A DNA stretch of 59,045 nt from Algoriphagus sp. (GCF_024305035.1 NZ_JAMWZB010000001.1:185901-244945); one strand, 5' to 3'. Positions 33,213-42,906 are shown, numbered from the stretch's first letter. Notes: a model not told the origin generated them from the letters alone. Made by a program: numbers and translations.

Positions 33213-34790
33213 ATGTCTGATAAGCCAACCAACTCACGAATACCTCGAAAGAAGCCTACTTTTGAAAGTCCTTCATCCTTAGGAAAAATCCCTCCTCAGG
33301 CCATTGATCTGGAGGAGGCGGTTCTTGGTGCATTGATGTTGGAAAAAGATGCGCTGACCAATGTCATTGACATTTTAAAGGTAGAATCATTCTATAAAGA
33401 TGCCCATCAAGTAATTTTCCAGGCGATTTTGGATCTTTTTACAGATTCACAACCCATCGATTTGTTGACAGTGACCGCACAGCTTCGGCGAAATGGTACC
33501 CTGGAAGTAGCAGGAGGTGCCTTTTACATCACTGAACTCACCTCTAAAGTTTCCTCAGCAGCCAATATTGAATATCACGCTCGGATCATTACCGAGCAAT
33601 CCATCAAGCGCGAAATGATTAGGATTGCCTCCGATATTCAGCGGGATGCCTTTGAGGAAACCACGGATGTTTTTGAACTTTTGGACAAAATGGAGCAATC
33701 CCTGTTTGAAATTTCGGAGAAAAATATTCGAAAGAATTATTCCGATATGAAGTCCATCATGAGGGAAGCGATTGCAGAAATGGAAGCCAAAAAGGATCAA
33801 AAGGATGGACTTACTGGAGTTCCTTCCGGTTTTACTGCCTTAGATCGTGTGACTTCGGGTTGGCAAAAATCTGACTTGGTGATTATCGCTGCACGTCCTG
33901 CGATGGGAAAAACAGCTTTTGTACTTTCTGTACTAAGAAATGCGGCCGTAGATCACAATAAACCCGTAGCCATCTTTTCGCTGGAGATGTCCTCAGTTCA
34001 ATTGGTCAATCGTCTGATCGCTTCTGAAGCGGAGTTGGATTCAGAAAAAATTAAAAAAGGCTCTCTTGCCGAGCATGAATGGGCTCAATTAGTTCATAAA
34101 ACAGCCAAACTTTCCAAAGCACCACTTTTTGTTGATGACACGCCTGCTTTGTCTATTTTGGAACTTCGGGCAAAATGTAGAAAACTCAAAGCCCAGCATG
34201 ACATTCAAATGGTCGTGGTCGATTACCTTCAGCTGATGTCAGGAGATACCGGGAAAGGAGGGGCAGGAAATAGGGAACAAGAAATTGCCAGTATATCGCG
34301 GGCTCTAAAAAAGATTGCCAAAGAGCTCAGCATACCCGTTATTGCTCTTTCCCAGCTTTCCCGAGCAGTTGAAACCCGAGGAGGAGATAAACGACCCCAG
34401 TTATCTGATTTGCGGGAATCGGGCTCGATCGAGCAAGATGCGGATATGGTAATGTTTCTTTATCGTCCCGAATACTATGGGATTACCGAGGATGAGGATC
34501 ACAATTCCACTTTGGGTGTTGGGGAGGTAATTATCGCCAAACATCGAAACGGATCTTTGGAAAATGTGAAGCTTCGGTTTATAGGCAAATACACCAAGTT
34601 CACTGATTTGGATAATTTTGGGAATTTTCCCGAAAAACCTGGTGCTGACCTCCCTTATGGAGGCAAATTTACTCCTAGCTCTAGTGGAGTTTCTGATTTT
34701 GATCAGCCAAATACCATCAAAATGTCAAGCCGAGCTAATGATGATATGGATGATTTTACAAATCCGAATACCAAACCGTTAGATTTTTAG
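33213..34790 (+). CDS. dnaB: Replicative DNA helicase
   Basis: 525 residues. The N-terminal DnaB domain starts at IPPQAIDLEEAVLGALM; the C-terminal RecA-like domain has Walker A RPAMGKTAF (228-236), Walker B VVVDYLQLM, and the arginine-finger region around SRAVETRGGDKRPQLSDLRESG. It unwinds DNA at the fork as a hexamer. The C-terminus has a longer acidic low-complexity tail (about 65 residues) than E. coli DnaB. The ATG of the oxidoreductase lies 2 bases after its stop. Confidence 0.96.
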   Translation: MSDKPTNSRIPRKKPTFESPSSLGKIPPQAIDLEEAVLGALMLEKDALTNVIDILKVESFYKDAHQVIFQAILDLFTDSQPIDLLTVTAQLRRNGTLEVAGGAFYITELTSKVSSAANIEYHARIITEQSIKREMIRIASDIQRDAFEETTDVFELLDKMEQSLFEISEKNIRKNYSDMKSIMREAIAEMEAKKDQKDGLTGVPSGFTALDRVTSGWQKSDLVIIAARPAMGKTAFVLSVLRNAAVDHNKPVAIFSLEMSSVQLVNRLIASEAELDSEKIKKGSLAEHEWAQLVHKTAKLSKAPLFVDDTPALSILELRAKCRKLKAQHDIQMVVVDYLQLMSGDTGKGGAGNREQEIASISRALKKIAKELSIPVIALSQLSRAVETRGGDKRPQLSDLRESGSIEQDADMVMFLYRPEYYGITEDEDHNSTLGVGEVIIAKHRNGSLENVKLRFIGKYTKFTDLDNFGNFPEKPGADLPYGGKFTPSSSGVSDFDQPNTIKMSSRANDDMDDFTNPNTKPLDF

Positions 34791-34792
34791 TC

Positions 34793-35791
34793 ATGAAAGG
34801 TATTGTGCTCAATAGATCGCTTTCTGGACAATTGGAAGAGCGGGAATTTGATTCTTTTTTGATCGAAGACAATCAGGTAAAAATCAAAATCAAAAGTGCC
34901 GCACTCAATCATCGGGATGAATGGTGTCGTCAGGGCTTGTACCCCAACTTAAAAGATGGGGTAATTTTAGGTTCCGATGGAGCGGGGGTGATTGTTGAAC
35001 TGGGGTCAAAGGTTACCCATTTAAGCTTGGGGCAGGAAGTACTGGTCAATCCTGCTATGAATTGGGGAAATAACCAGAGGGTTCAGGGGAAGGATTTTCA
35101 AATTTTAGGGATGCCCAGTAATGGGACCTTGGCAGAAGAATTAGTGGTGAATGCGGATCGTGTTTTTCCCAAACCGAGTCATTTAACCTGGGAAGAGGCA
35201 GCTTCACTTCCTTTAGCTGGGTTAACAGCCTATCGGGCCTTGTGTTATCAAGGGGAGGTGAAGGCAGGAGAAAAAGTCTTGGTTACTGGTTTTGGTGGGG
35301 GAGTAGCTCAATTTGCCACTCAATTTGCTTTAGCAAGGGATGCGGATGTTTATGTCACTAGCAGCAGTCCTTCCAAGATCGAAAAAGCCAAAAGTTTGGG
35401 GGTCACCTCGGGCTTTAATTATCGAGTTGCTGAATGGACCGAGTTGGCCAACTCAAAAGTTGGTGGATTTGATTTGATCATTGATGGTGCAGCAGGAAAT
35501 TCGCTCAACGATTTGATTCAAGTAGCAGCACCGGGGGGCCGTATCGTTTTTTATGGAGCTACTTTGGGTAACCCTTCCCATTTAGAGGCGAGAAAGATAT
35601 TTTGGAATCAGTTAAAAATCATGGGAAGTACCATGGGTTCTGATCGGGATTTTAACCAAATGTTGGATTTGGTCCGTACCCACAAGATCAAGCCGGTCTT
35701 AGACCAGGTTTTTTCATTTTCGCAGGCCGTAGAGGCATTCGATCGGATGAAAGCAGGAGCACAGATGGGCAAAATTGTGTTGAAGCCTTAG
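34793..35791 (+). CDS. Medium-chain (quinone-oxidoreductase-like) dehydrogenase
   Basis: 332 residues. It has a GroES-like N-terminal domain (LNHRDEWCRQGLYPN, GSDGAGVI) and a Rossmann domain with VLVTGFGGGVAQFATQF for the nucleotide. The structural zinc cysteines of classic alcohol dehydrogenases are not seen, fitting the QOR/zeta-crystallin group, which reduces quinones or enones with NADPH. It is translated just after dnaB (2-base gap) without an obvious functional link. It shares TTAG with the convergent next gene. Confidence 0.88.
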   Translation: MKGIVLNRSLSGQLEEREFDSFLIEDNQVKIKIKSAALNHRDEWCRQGLYPNLKDGVILGSDGAGVIVELGSKVTHLSLGQEVLVNPAMNWGNNQRVQGKDFQILGMPSNGTLAEELVVNADRVFPKPSHLTWEEAASLPLAGLTAYRALCYQGEVKAGEKVLVTGFGGGVAQFATQFALARDADVYVTSSSPSKIEKAKSLGVTSGFNYRVAEWTELANSKVGGFDLIIDGAAGNSLNDLIQVAAPGGRIVFYGATLGNPSHLEARKIFWNQLKIMGSTMGSDRDFNQMLDLVRTHKIKPVLDQVFSFSQAVEAFDRMKAGAQMGKIVLKP

Positions 35792-36276
35792 ATCTCCTGA
35801 TAGGTTTCTTTGAACTCTTTATGTGCAATCCGGTAGATTTCGTTTTTTTCAGGTGGCAGAACCAAAAAGTCCTCGGGTTTGGCCGTGATTAATTCTCCCC
35901 AGGGAGCCATAAAATCCAATACCCCGTCTGCCCCAAAATGGTGGATATCCTGAGCGGAAATTTGAATTGCCCAAATGAATTCGCGGAGCTGATAGGTAGC
36001 CCAACCTTGGGAAAGGGATTGAGTGATTTCATATTTTCGCTCAAAGGCCTTCTTACGAACCAGATAGATTTCACGGGTACTCGTTTGGTTTTCAACAATA
36101 TAATCTCCTTCTTCTGCTACGTTTTTGGTTTGGATTCCATCTGAGGTTTCCGTTACTACTTCCATGCCTTGGGGAGCTAATTTAGCTTTAATCAGGGCAT
36201 TTTTTTTAAATCGTTTTCCTTCCTTTTCCACTTTTGGAAGAAAAAATTCCAACATATTAGCCTGAGTAATCTTCAT
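35788..36276 (-). CDS. PGDYG-domain-like protein
   Basis: 162 residues. Residues of about 50-80 read EEGDYIVENQTSTREIYLVRKKAFERKYE, close to the PGDYG domain pattern (P/E-GDY-V...EIY-V-...F...Y). The function is unknown. It is neither secreted nor membrane-bound by appearance. It overlaps the 3' end of the dehydrogenase by 4 bases in convergent orientation. Confidence 0.7.
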   Translation of the reverse strand: MKITQANMLEFFLPKVEKEGKRFKKNALIKAKLAPQGMEVVTETSDGIQTKNVAEEGDYIVENQTSTREIYLVRKKAFERKYEITQSLSQGWATYQLREFIWAIQISAQDIHHFGADGVLDFMAPWGELITAKPEDFLVLPPEKNEIYRIAHKEFKETYQEI

Positions 36277-36387
36277 CTTCTGGTGAGTTTAGTCATCAAC
36301 TTAATATACAAATAAGCTAGAACTTTATCCCTTTATGTGCTCATCCTAGTTTTTCAAGGGTAAAAAAGATTTTTAATTGGATAATCT

Positions 36388-36726
36388 TCATTCTTCATTC
36401 AAGTCATTTTCAAAAAGAAAATTTTGATAACGGTTTTGAAGTTCTCTGAGGGCTTTGGCATTGGATTGATTTTTTGCCAGATGAATTCCTTCCCTGAAGA
36501 ATTTTGCGGCATTTTCGTAATCCTGGCAGTGTTCAAAATATTCGGCTGCAGTGTAATACAGCGGAAGATAAGTTGGAAATTGTTGTCGGATTCTTAGAAA
36601 AATGTCTTTCGTCTCAGCATGATTGATTTTTTGGTATTCCAAGGCCAAGGCATACCAATTAAATGGGTTTTCTGGTTCTTCTTTTATAAATTGTTCCAGG
36701 AGTTTTATTCGGGGTAAATTGGGCAT
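36388..36726 (-). CDS. Small TPR-like protein
   Basis: 112 residues with two to three helical repeats: NPFNWYALALEYQKI, LPLYYTAAEYFEHCQDYENAAKFFREGIHLA and KALRELQNRY. The pattern is that of a tetratricopeptide repeat, a protein-interaction module. It is short, cytosolic by appearance, and probably monocistronic. The partner is unknown. Confidence 0.75.
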   Translation of the reverse strand: MPNLPRIKLLEQFIKEEPENPFNWYALALEYQKINHAETKDIFLRIRQQFPTYLPLYYTAAEYFEHCQDYENAAKFFREGIHLAKNQSNAKALRELQNRYQNFLFENDLNEE

Positions 36727-36800
36727 AAATAGTTTTTTTAATTACCTTCTGACTGTTATTTTCACGCGAAATAAATCTTAAATAATCTAATCCTAAACCA

Positions 36801-37538
36801 ATGAAGATTCTTGTTTGTATCACTCACGTACCAGATACGACTTCCAAGATTCAATTTACTGCCGATAATACAAAATTTGATACCACTGGAGTTCAATTTA
36901 TCATCGGGCCCTACGACGATTATGCCTTGGCTCGCGCAGTTGAACTTAGAGATCAAACTGGAGGAAAGCTTACGGTGTTGAACGTCGGAGAAGCCGAAAC
37001 TGAGCCGACGCTTCGAAAAGCCTTGGCTATTGGAGCCGATGAAGCTATCCGTATCAATGCCACACCCAAAGACTCCTACTTTGTAGCTCAGCAAATCGCT
37101 CATGTTGCCAAAGAGGGAGGCTATGATTTGATTTTGATGGGAAGGGAGTCTATTGATTTTAATGGTGGAATGGTTCACGGTATGGTAGGTGAGCTGTTGG
37201 GCATGCCTTCTTTCTCTCCGGTAATGAAACTGGATTTGGAAGGAACAACAGTAAAAATGGCCCGTGAAATTGAAGGAGGAAAAGAAATGCTAGAAGCTCA
37301 GCTCCCCCTGATTGCAGGTTGCCAAGAGCCCATTGCGGAATGGAAAATCCCTAACATGAGAGGAATTATGTCTGCTCGAACCAAACCCCTCAGTGTGGTA
37401 GAGGCTGTTTCCGAAGAGACTCAGGCAGAGACCAAAAAGTATGAACTTCCTCCGGTCAAAGGGGCAGTGAAGTTGGTAGATAAAGACCAAGTCTCTGAAT
37501 TGGTGAAGTTGCTCAAAAATGAAGCAAAAGTGCTTTAA
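36801..37538 (+). CDS. etfB: Electron transfer flavoprotein beta subunit
   Basis: 245 residues. ILVCITHVPDTTSKI at the N-terminus, GPYDDYALARAVELRD and LILMGRESIDFNGGMVHGMVGELLG are the AMP-binding and interface motifs of EtfB. It forms a heterodimer with EtfA and carries electrons from acyl-CoA dehydrogenases to the quinone pool. It is followed by etfA at a 35-base gap in the usual beta-alpha order. No acyl-CoA dehydrogenase or Etf:quinone oxidoreductase gene is in the window. Confidence 0.95.
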   Translation: MKILVCITHVPDTTSKIQFTADNTKFDTTGVQFIIGPYDDYALARAVELRDQTGGKLTVLNVGEAETEPTLRKALAIGADEAIRINATPKDSYFVAQQIAHVAKEGGYDLILMGRESIDFNGGMVHGMVGELLGMPSFSPVMKLDLEGTTVKMAREIEGGKEMLEAQLPLIAGCQEPIAEWKIPNMRGIMSARTKPLSVVEAVSEETQAETKKYELPPVKGAVKLVDKDQVSELVKLLKNEAKVL

Positions 37539-37573
37539 TTTTAATCTTTTATTTTACAATAAATCAAATAGAT

Positions 37574-38542
37574 ATGTCAGTATTAGTTTATATAGAGCAT
37601 GCGGAGGGACAAGTTAAAAAAACCAGCTTGGAAGCGGTTTCTTATGCCTATGCCCTAGCTCAAAAAACAGGGGAAGGAGAAGTAGTGGCAGTAGCTTTAG
37701 GGGCTATAGATTCTTCAGAATTAGCTAAAGTAGGGAGTGCGGGTGCAGCTAAAGTGTTTCATGCCGGAGATGATCGCCTGACAGCAGGTGTGATTCAGGC
37801 GCATGCTTCGGCTGTGGCACAAGCTTTTGAAAAAGTGGGAGCAAAGACGCTGATTTTGGCCAAATCCTCTTTAGGAGATGCTGTAGCGGCTCGTTTATCC
37901 ATTAAATTGGGAGCTGGTTTGGTTTCAAATGTGGTTGAATTGCCCGATACTAAAGAAGGGTATGCTGTTAAACGAAGTATTTACACCGGTAAAGCCTTTG
38001 CAATCACGGAGCTCACCACAGAAAAGAAAATATTAGCGGTCAAGAAAAATGCCGTTGACATGAAAACTGATGGTGGTCCAGCCACGGTTGAGTCCTTGGA
38101 GCTGACCATTCCAGAAGCTGATTTTGCTTCTAAAATCACCCATACCGAGCGTTCGACAGGAGATGTGCTTTTGCCTGAAGCAGATATAGTTGTCTCGGGA
38201 GGACGTGGTATGAAAGGTCCTGAAAACTGGGGCATGATCGAGGATTTGGCTAAAACACTGGGTGCGGCAACAGGTTGCTCCAAACCAGTTTCTGATATTG
38301 GCTGGAGGCCACATCACGAGCATGTTGGTCAGACGGGGATAAAAGTCGCTCCATCTTTGTACATTGCAATAGGAATTTCAGGCGCTATTCAACATCTTGC
38401 AGGTGTAAATTCCTCCAAGTGCATTGTGGTAATCAACAAAGACCCTGAGGCGCCTTTTTTCAAGGCCGCTGATTATGGAATAGTTGGAGATGCATTTGAG
38501 GTGGTTCCTAAATTGAATGAAGCGCTAAAAGCCGAACTATAA
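37574..38542 (+). CDS. etfA: Electron transfer flavoprotein alpha subunit
   Basis: 322 residues. The N-terminal part resembles EtfB in fold; the C-terminal FAD-binding domain shows VVSGGRGMKGPENW, LAKTLGAATGCSKPVSDIGWRPHHEHVGQTGIKVAP and YIAIGISGAIQHLAG. It binds FAD and mates with EtfB. The bifunctional-nuclease gene starts 6 bases after its stop. Confidence 0.96.
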   Translation: MSVLVYIEHAEGQVKKTSLEAVSYAYALAQKTGEGEVVAVALGAIDSSELAKVGSAGAAKVFHAGDDRLTAGVIQAHASAVAQAFEKVGAKTLILAKSSLGDAVAARLSIKLGAGLVSNVVELPDTKEGYAVKRSIYTGKAFAITELTTEKKILAVKKNAVDMKTDGGPATVESLELTIPEADFASKITHTERSTGDVLLPEADIVVSGGRGMKGPENWGMIEDLAKTLGAATGCSKPVSDIGWRPHHEHVGQTGIKVAPSLYIAIGISGAIQHLAGVNSSKCIVVINKDPEAPFFKAADYGIVGDAFEVVPKLNEALKAEL

Positions 38543-38548
38543 TATTTT

Positions 38549-39145
38549 GTGGAAAAACTCATAGAACTTGAGATTTTAGGACTTTCTTCCAATCACTCCC
38601 AATCGGGGTCTTTTACGTTGGTGTTGGGTGAAGTCGGAGGTATCAGAAGATTACCGATTGTCATTGGTATGTTCGAAGCACAAGCTATTGCCTTGGAAAT
38701 AGAAAAAATAGTCCCCAATAGACCGATGACGCATGATTTATTCAAATCTTTTGCAAATGGTTTTAATTTCAATCTGGATCGAATCGTGATCACAGATATG
38801 AAAGAGGGGGTGTTTTATGCCAAAATCCAGTGTAAAAGCGAGGCTATAGAAGCCGAGATTGATGCTCGGCCTTCGGATGCGATTGCGATTGCCATTCGTT
38901 TTGGATGCCCGATTTTCTGTAGTGCCAAAGCAATGGCTGAAGGCGCTGTGGAGCATTTCGAGGTTGAAGGCGAAGAATCCTCTCCTCCTCAACCCGGTCC
39001 CAGTCAAAAGTTTTCAGCTAAAAAAGAACCCTCTTTAAAGGATTTTAGCTTGGACAAGCTTAATCAGATGCTTGACAAAGCGATTTCAAATGAAGATTAC
39101 GAAAAAGCTGCCCGCATAAGGGATGAAATAAATAAAAGAAACTAA
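38549..39145 (+). CDS. Bifunctional nuclease family protein with UVR motif
   Basis: 198 residues from GTG at 38549. Residues 1-135 are the BFN/DUF151 domain: LGLSSNHSQSGSFTLVLGEVGGIRRLPIVIG, IEAEIDARPSDAIAIAIRFGCPIF. The C-terminal 35 residues (LNQMLDKAISNEDYEKAARIRDEINKR) match the UVR domain, a helix that contacts UvrB/UvrC in excision repair. BFN proteins act on DNA and RNA in plants and have been proposed for bacteria. A proline-serine linker joins the parts. It is co-transcribed with etfBA, as in many Bacteroidota, and a terminator follows. Confidence 0.9.
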   Translation: MEKLIELEILGLSSNHSQSGSFTLVLGEVGGIRRLPIVIGMFEAQAIALEIEKIVPNRPMTHDLFKSFANGFNFNLDRIVITDMKEGVFYAKIQCKSEAIEAEIDARPSDAIAIAIRFGCPIFCSAKAMAEGAVEHFEVEGEESSPPQPGPSQKFSAKKEPSLKDFSLDKLNQMLDKAISNEDYEKAARIRDEINKRN

Positions 39146-39155
39146 GTAAATATTA

Positions 39156-39182
39156 AAGTCCTGATATCTCAGGACTTTTTTC
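39156..39182 (+). terminator. Terminator after the etf operon
   Basis: Perfect 9-base stem AAGTCCTGA (39156-39164), TATC loop, TCAGGACTT (39169-39177), then a T-run. Confidence 0.9.
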
Positions 39183-39231
39183 TTGAATAGGACTTGCCTA
39201 TTTTTAGCGCTTGATTTGAAGAAACAATCAC

Positions 39232-40515
39232 ATGGATTACATCAGAGGAGTCTTCGGACTAATGGTCATCGTTTTGGTGGCTTATATTTTTTCAAATAAT
39301 AAGCGAAAAATTGACTGGCGGTTAGTTGGAATCGGAATCATCCTACAGTTGATTTTTGGATTTTTAATTACAAAAGTACCCATTGTCGCCAGTGGTTTTG
39401 CCTTGCTCAGTGAGGGGTTTGTGAAGTTTTTGAGCTTCAGTGAAGATGGGGCTCGTTTTATATTCGGAGATCTGGCAGGTGACAGCTTTGGGTTCATTTT
39501 TGCTTTCAAGGTATTACCCACCATTATTTTCTTTTCGACCGTTTCTGCCGGTTTGTATTATTTAGGGGTTTTACAAAAAATTGTTTTTGGAATCGCTTGG
39601 GTAATGTCCCGGACCATGCGGCTTTCGGGCCCGGAGAGTCTTTCGGCTGCAGGTAATATTTTTCTAGGACAGACTGAAGCCCCATTATTGGTTCGGCCAT
39701 TTATTCCTCAAATGAGCAAATCCGAGCTGATGTGTCTGATGACAGGTGGTATGGCTACCATCGCAGGAGGAGTTTTGGCCGGATATGTGGCTTTCTTGGG
39801 CGGAGATAGTTTGGAGGAACAAAGCCGATTTGCTGCCTATCTTTTGGGAGCGAGTATTATGAATGCTCCGGCGGCAATTGTGCTATCCAAAATTTTCATT
39901 CCTGAGGTGGAAAAAGAACGCGTACAGGAGAAACTGGAAGTCAATGAAGAGAACCTAGGAGTAAATTTGATAGATGCCATGTCAATCGGGGCTTCCGAAG
40001 GTCTCAAATTGGCTTTAAATGTAGGCGCCATGTTATTGGCTTTCATTGCTGTAATTGCGGCGATCAATTACATTTTGATGGGACTTTTTGGGGAAGCCAC
40101 AGGACTAAACGGCTTTGTCGCAAGCTCTACCAATGGCCAATTTTCTGGCTTTTCATTGGAGTATATCTTTGGACAAATATTTCGATTATTTGCATGGGTG
40201 ATCGGCGTGGAGTGGGGGGATACCCTTCAAATCGGTAGTTTACTGGGACAAAAGACCGTAATTAATGAATTTGTGGCTTATCTCAGTCTGGCAGAAATGA
40301 AAGAAGCAGGAAGTTTGGCTCCCAAATCCATCGTTATCGCAACTTATGCGCTTTGTGGATTTTCAAATTTCAGTTCAATAGCCATTCAATTAGGAGGGAT
40401 TTCCATTATCGCCCCAAATCAGCAAGCCAATATCAGTAGGCTTGGGATGAAATCCCTTGCGGCAGCTTCACTGGCCTGCTTAATGACCGCAACGATTGCC
40501 GGCATGTTATTTTAA
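39232..40515 (+). CDS. CNT-family nucleoside transporter
   Basis: 427 residues with about nine to ten hydrophobic helices. The nucleoside-binding segments of the concentrative nucleoside transporters are present: GNIFLGQTEAPLLVRP (near residue 140), GGMATIAGGVLAGYV, NEFVAYLSL and CGFSNFSSIAIQLGG. It imports nucleosides driven by an ion gradient across the inner membrane, like NupC. No nucleoside catabolism gene adjoins it. Confidence 0.92.
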   Translation: MDYIRGVFGLMVIVLVAYIFSNNKRKIDWRLVGIGIILQLIFGFLITKVPIVASGFALLSEGFVKFLSFSEDGARFIFGDLAGDSFGFIFAFKVLPTIIFFSTVSAGLYYLGVLQKIVFGIAWVMSRTMRLSGPESLSAAGNIFLGQTEAPLLVRPFIPQMSKSELMCLMTGGMATIAGGVLAGYVAFLGGDSLEEQSRFAAYLLGASIMNAPAAIVLSKIFIPEVEKERVQEKLEVNEENLGVNLIDAMSIGASEGLKLALNVGAMLLAFIAVIAAINYILMGLFGEATGLNGFVASSTNGQFSGFSLEYIFGQIFRLFAWVIGVEWGDTLQIGSLLGQKTVINEFVAYLSLAEMKEAGSLAPKSIVIATYALCGFSNFSSIAIQLGGISIIAPNQQANISRLGMKSLAAASLACLMTATIAGMLF

Positions 40516-40614
40516 TTGAATCAACTGAAATCGAGCAGGATTAAAAAGTCAGATTTTGCAATGAGGTGCACTCAGCGAGATTCCCGGTGACTTTAAAAAT
40601 TCAATTTTAAACCT

Positions 40615-40655
40615 AAAAAAGGCCTAATCTCTCCAAGTAGAAATTAGGCCTCTTT
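40615..40655. terminator. Bidirectional terminator between transporter and M28 peptidase
   Basis: Stem AGGCCTAAT (40620-40628) with ATTAGGCCT (40643-40651); T-rich tail on the plus strand and six Ts from the A-tract at 40615-40620 on the minus strand. Confidence 0.82.
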
Positions 40656-40672
40656 TCATCCAATTCTTGATT

Positions 40673-42145
40673 TTACTGATCTCCGTAGAGTTTCTTACTC
40701 ACATCTTCGTATTTATCGCCCGCTTTCCAGACTGGCTTTTGATCCCAGTTGGCTACTCGTTCTGCGGATAAAATATAGGATTTCCAATATTTAACGGCAT
40801 ATTCCAAATCGAAATTGTCTACCTCATCCCCTGGCTTATGATAATATTTCTGGATTTCATCGTCAAAGGCTTGGAATCCCAAACTGAAAGTGGGGGCAGG
40901 AATTCCTTTTTTTGCAAAATTGACATTATCTGATCGGTCATATAAACCTTGTTCCGGGGATGGATCCGGGATAGCTTCTAGCCCAAATTCAGAAACGGCT
41001 GATTCAATTTCAGCATCTACCGAAGTTCGTCCCAATCCGATGACGGTGATGACCGAAGTATCATTGTAGCCACCGTTATCAATGTTGAGATTGTAAATGA
41101 TCTTATTGAGAGGGACTAAAGGATTATCTGCAAAATAAGCCGAACCTAAAAGGCCTTTTTCTTCGGCAGTCCATAGTGCCAAAAGAATGGAGCGCTTCGG
41201 GGGATTCTTTGCAAAATATTTAGCGGCATTGATTACCGCAACCGTTCCTACCGCATTATCACGAGCCCCGTTGTAAATGGAATCACCAGTTTGGTCCGGA
41301 GTACCCACCCCTACATGATCATAATGTGCCGAAAGCATGACGAACTCATCTTTAAGCTCTGGGTCTGTGCCTTCTATCCAACCCACAATATTTTTACCTG
41401 TAATTGAGCGGTTAGTTTTACCTTCGATTTCTAAGGCCGTACGGGTTAATTTTCCTTCCGAAAGTTTGTCTCTAAGGGAGTTATCCATGTCTTTGATCCA
41501 AATATAGGGCAGATTTGAGCTTTCTCCTTGATCAATTCCTAACGTAGTTCTATTCAGAAAATTAGAGACCAGTTGCCAGGGTACGGAAGGAATATTAAAT
41601 CGTTCGATCAAGCCAATGGCACCCGCCTGTTTTGCACGGACGAGTTTTTCACGTCCAAGAGCAAATAAATCAGCAGGACTGAAACGATTAGGAGCACCTA
41701 CATTCGATATAAGGATTTTACCTGAAAGATCTTTACCCTCAAAATCTTCCTCTAAACCAAAGCCAATGTCCACTAAGCTATAGTCGCCCTTCATGGCCAA
41801 TCCATCTAAAACCAGAAGGTCTTCCCCTTGTGTAAATTGCTGATCCGCTAAAGTTACTGTGCCTGTTTTTGGAGGAGACGAGACCCTAAAGGGGATTTCT
41901 TGGAAGTAACCGGTAGCCCCTGGGATTTGGGAAGCACCATACTTTTTTAATTGCTCAGCGATATACTTTTCAGCCAGTTCAATTTCGGGTCTGATGGGAT
42001 CTCTTCCCATCAATTCATCCGAAGCCAAAAACGTAAAATGATGAATGGCTTCTTTTGGGTTGAAGTTTTTTTCTACTGCTTTTTTTTGGGCTAAGGCCGG
42101 ACCCGCCAATAACACCAAGGTTAATGCAATGCAAGTTTTGTTCAT
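40673..42145 (-). CDS. Exported M28-family aminopeptidase with PA domain
   Basis: 490 residues. A signal peptide ends near ALAQ (residue 20). A protease-associated (PA) domain lies around residues 130-190 (SGKILISNVG, RAKQAGAIGLI). The M28 di-zinc site shows SAHYDHVG (His), GARDNAVGT (bridging Asp), TAEEKGLLGS (Glu-Glu), NIDNGG (Asp), and YYHKPGDEVD (His). It removes amino-terminal residues from peptides in the periplasm. The bidirectional terminator closes it. Confidence 0.92.
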   Translation of the reverse strand: MNKTCIALTLVLLAGPALAQKKAVEKNFNPKEAIHHFTFLASDELMGRDPIRPEIELAEKYIAEQLKKYGASQIPGATGYFQEIPFRVSSPPKTGTVTLADQQFTQGEDLLVLDGLAMKGDYSLVDIGFGLEEDFEGKDLSGKILISNVGAPNRFSPADLFALGREKLVRAKQAGAIGLIERFNIPSVPWQLVSNFLNRTTLGIDQGESSNLPYIWIKDMDNSLRDKLSEGKLTRTALEIEGKTNRSITGKNIVGWIEGTDPELKDEFVMLSAHYDHVGVGTPDQTGDSIYNGARDNAVGTVAVINAAKYFAKNPPKRSILLALWTAEEKGLLGSAYFADNPLVPLNKIIYNLNIDNGGYNDTSVITVIGLGRTSVDAEIESAVSEFGLEAIPDPSPEQGLYDRSDNVNFAKKGIPAPTFSLGFQAFDDEIQKYYHKPGDEVDNFDLEYAVKYWKSYILSAERVANWDQKPVWKAGDKYEDVSKKLYGDQ

Positions 42146-42198
42146 AGGGTAATTGTTTTAAAGCAAATTAAGCGAAATCATAGAAAGTAAAAGGCCGC

Positions 42199-42906
42199 TC
42201 ATTGAATAAGATCAGAATTCAAGTCAATTTTGAGCAATATTGTCCGAAAATGAGCAGGTAAAGTGGCTTCTAGCCGTAATTTTTGGTTGGTACGGGGATG
42301 TGTTAACTCTAATTTAAAAGCGTGTAAAAGGAGGTTTTCTAGCCCAAATTCTTTAAAGAAAAATTGATTTTGTTTGTTATTTCCATGCTTTTTATCTCCG
42401 ATAATATAATGACGCAGGTGAGCTAAATGTCGTCTGATTTGGTGGGTCCGACCTGTCAACGGGCTCATTTCGACCAAGGAATAACGAGAGGTAGGGTATC
42501 TGCCGGTGGTGTCATAGGGGATTTCTTTCTCTGCTAAAACCCGAAAATGGGTGATGGCCTCCTGTAATTTTTTTGAACGTTCATTTTCCAATGGATGGTT
42601 GACTCTTCCTTCATTTTCTAAGAAAAAACCACGAACCAACGCCAAGTATTTTTTGGAGACTTCACGATTGGCAAACTGGGCTTTCAGCTGAGGTAGGATT
42701 TCTGAATTTTTTGAAAAAAGTAAAACTCCGCTGGTAGGCCGATCGATTCGATGCACTGGATAAACCCGTGTTCCGATTTGGTCGCGTAGATTTTGAACAG
42801 CAAACTGGGTTTTTTCCTCTGCCGCCATTGAGGTACGGTGGACTAGAAGGCCAGCCGGTTTGTTGATTGCGACAAGCTCCTGATCCTCATATAGTATATC
42901 CAGCAT
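42199..42906 (-). CDS. truC: tRNA pseudouridine synthase C-like (RluA family)
   Basis: 235 residues from ATG at 42906 (MLDILYEDQELVAINKPAG). The longer frame to 42951 overlaps mnmA and lacks family resemblance. The catalytic motif is HRIDRPTSG (52-60, Asp55). It has no S4 domain, fitting TruC, which makes pseudouridine-65 in tRNA-Asp; other RluA-type targets are possible. It follows mnmA after 17 bases, so both tRNA-modifying genes probably share an mRNA. Confidence 0.88.
   Translation of the reverse strand: MLDILYEDQELVAINKPAGLLVHRTSMAAEEKTQFAVQNLRDQIGTRVYPVHRIDRPTSGVLLFSKNSEILPQLKAQFANREVSKKYLALVRGFFLENEGRVNHPLENERSKKLQEAITHFRVLAEKEIPYDTTGRYPTSRYSLVEMSPLTGRTHQIRRHLAHLRHYIIGDKKHGNNKQNQFFFKEFGLENLLLHAFKLELTHPRTNQKLRLEATLPAHFRTILLKIDLNSDLIQ

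Noticed and set aside
36762..37178. 138-codon minus-strand frame across etfB
   Set aside because: Antisense to etfB, which has the full family motifs.
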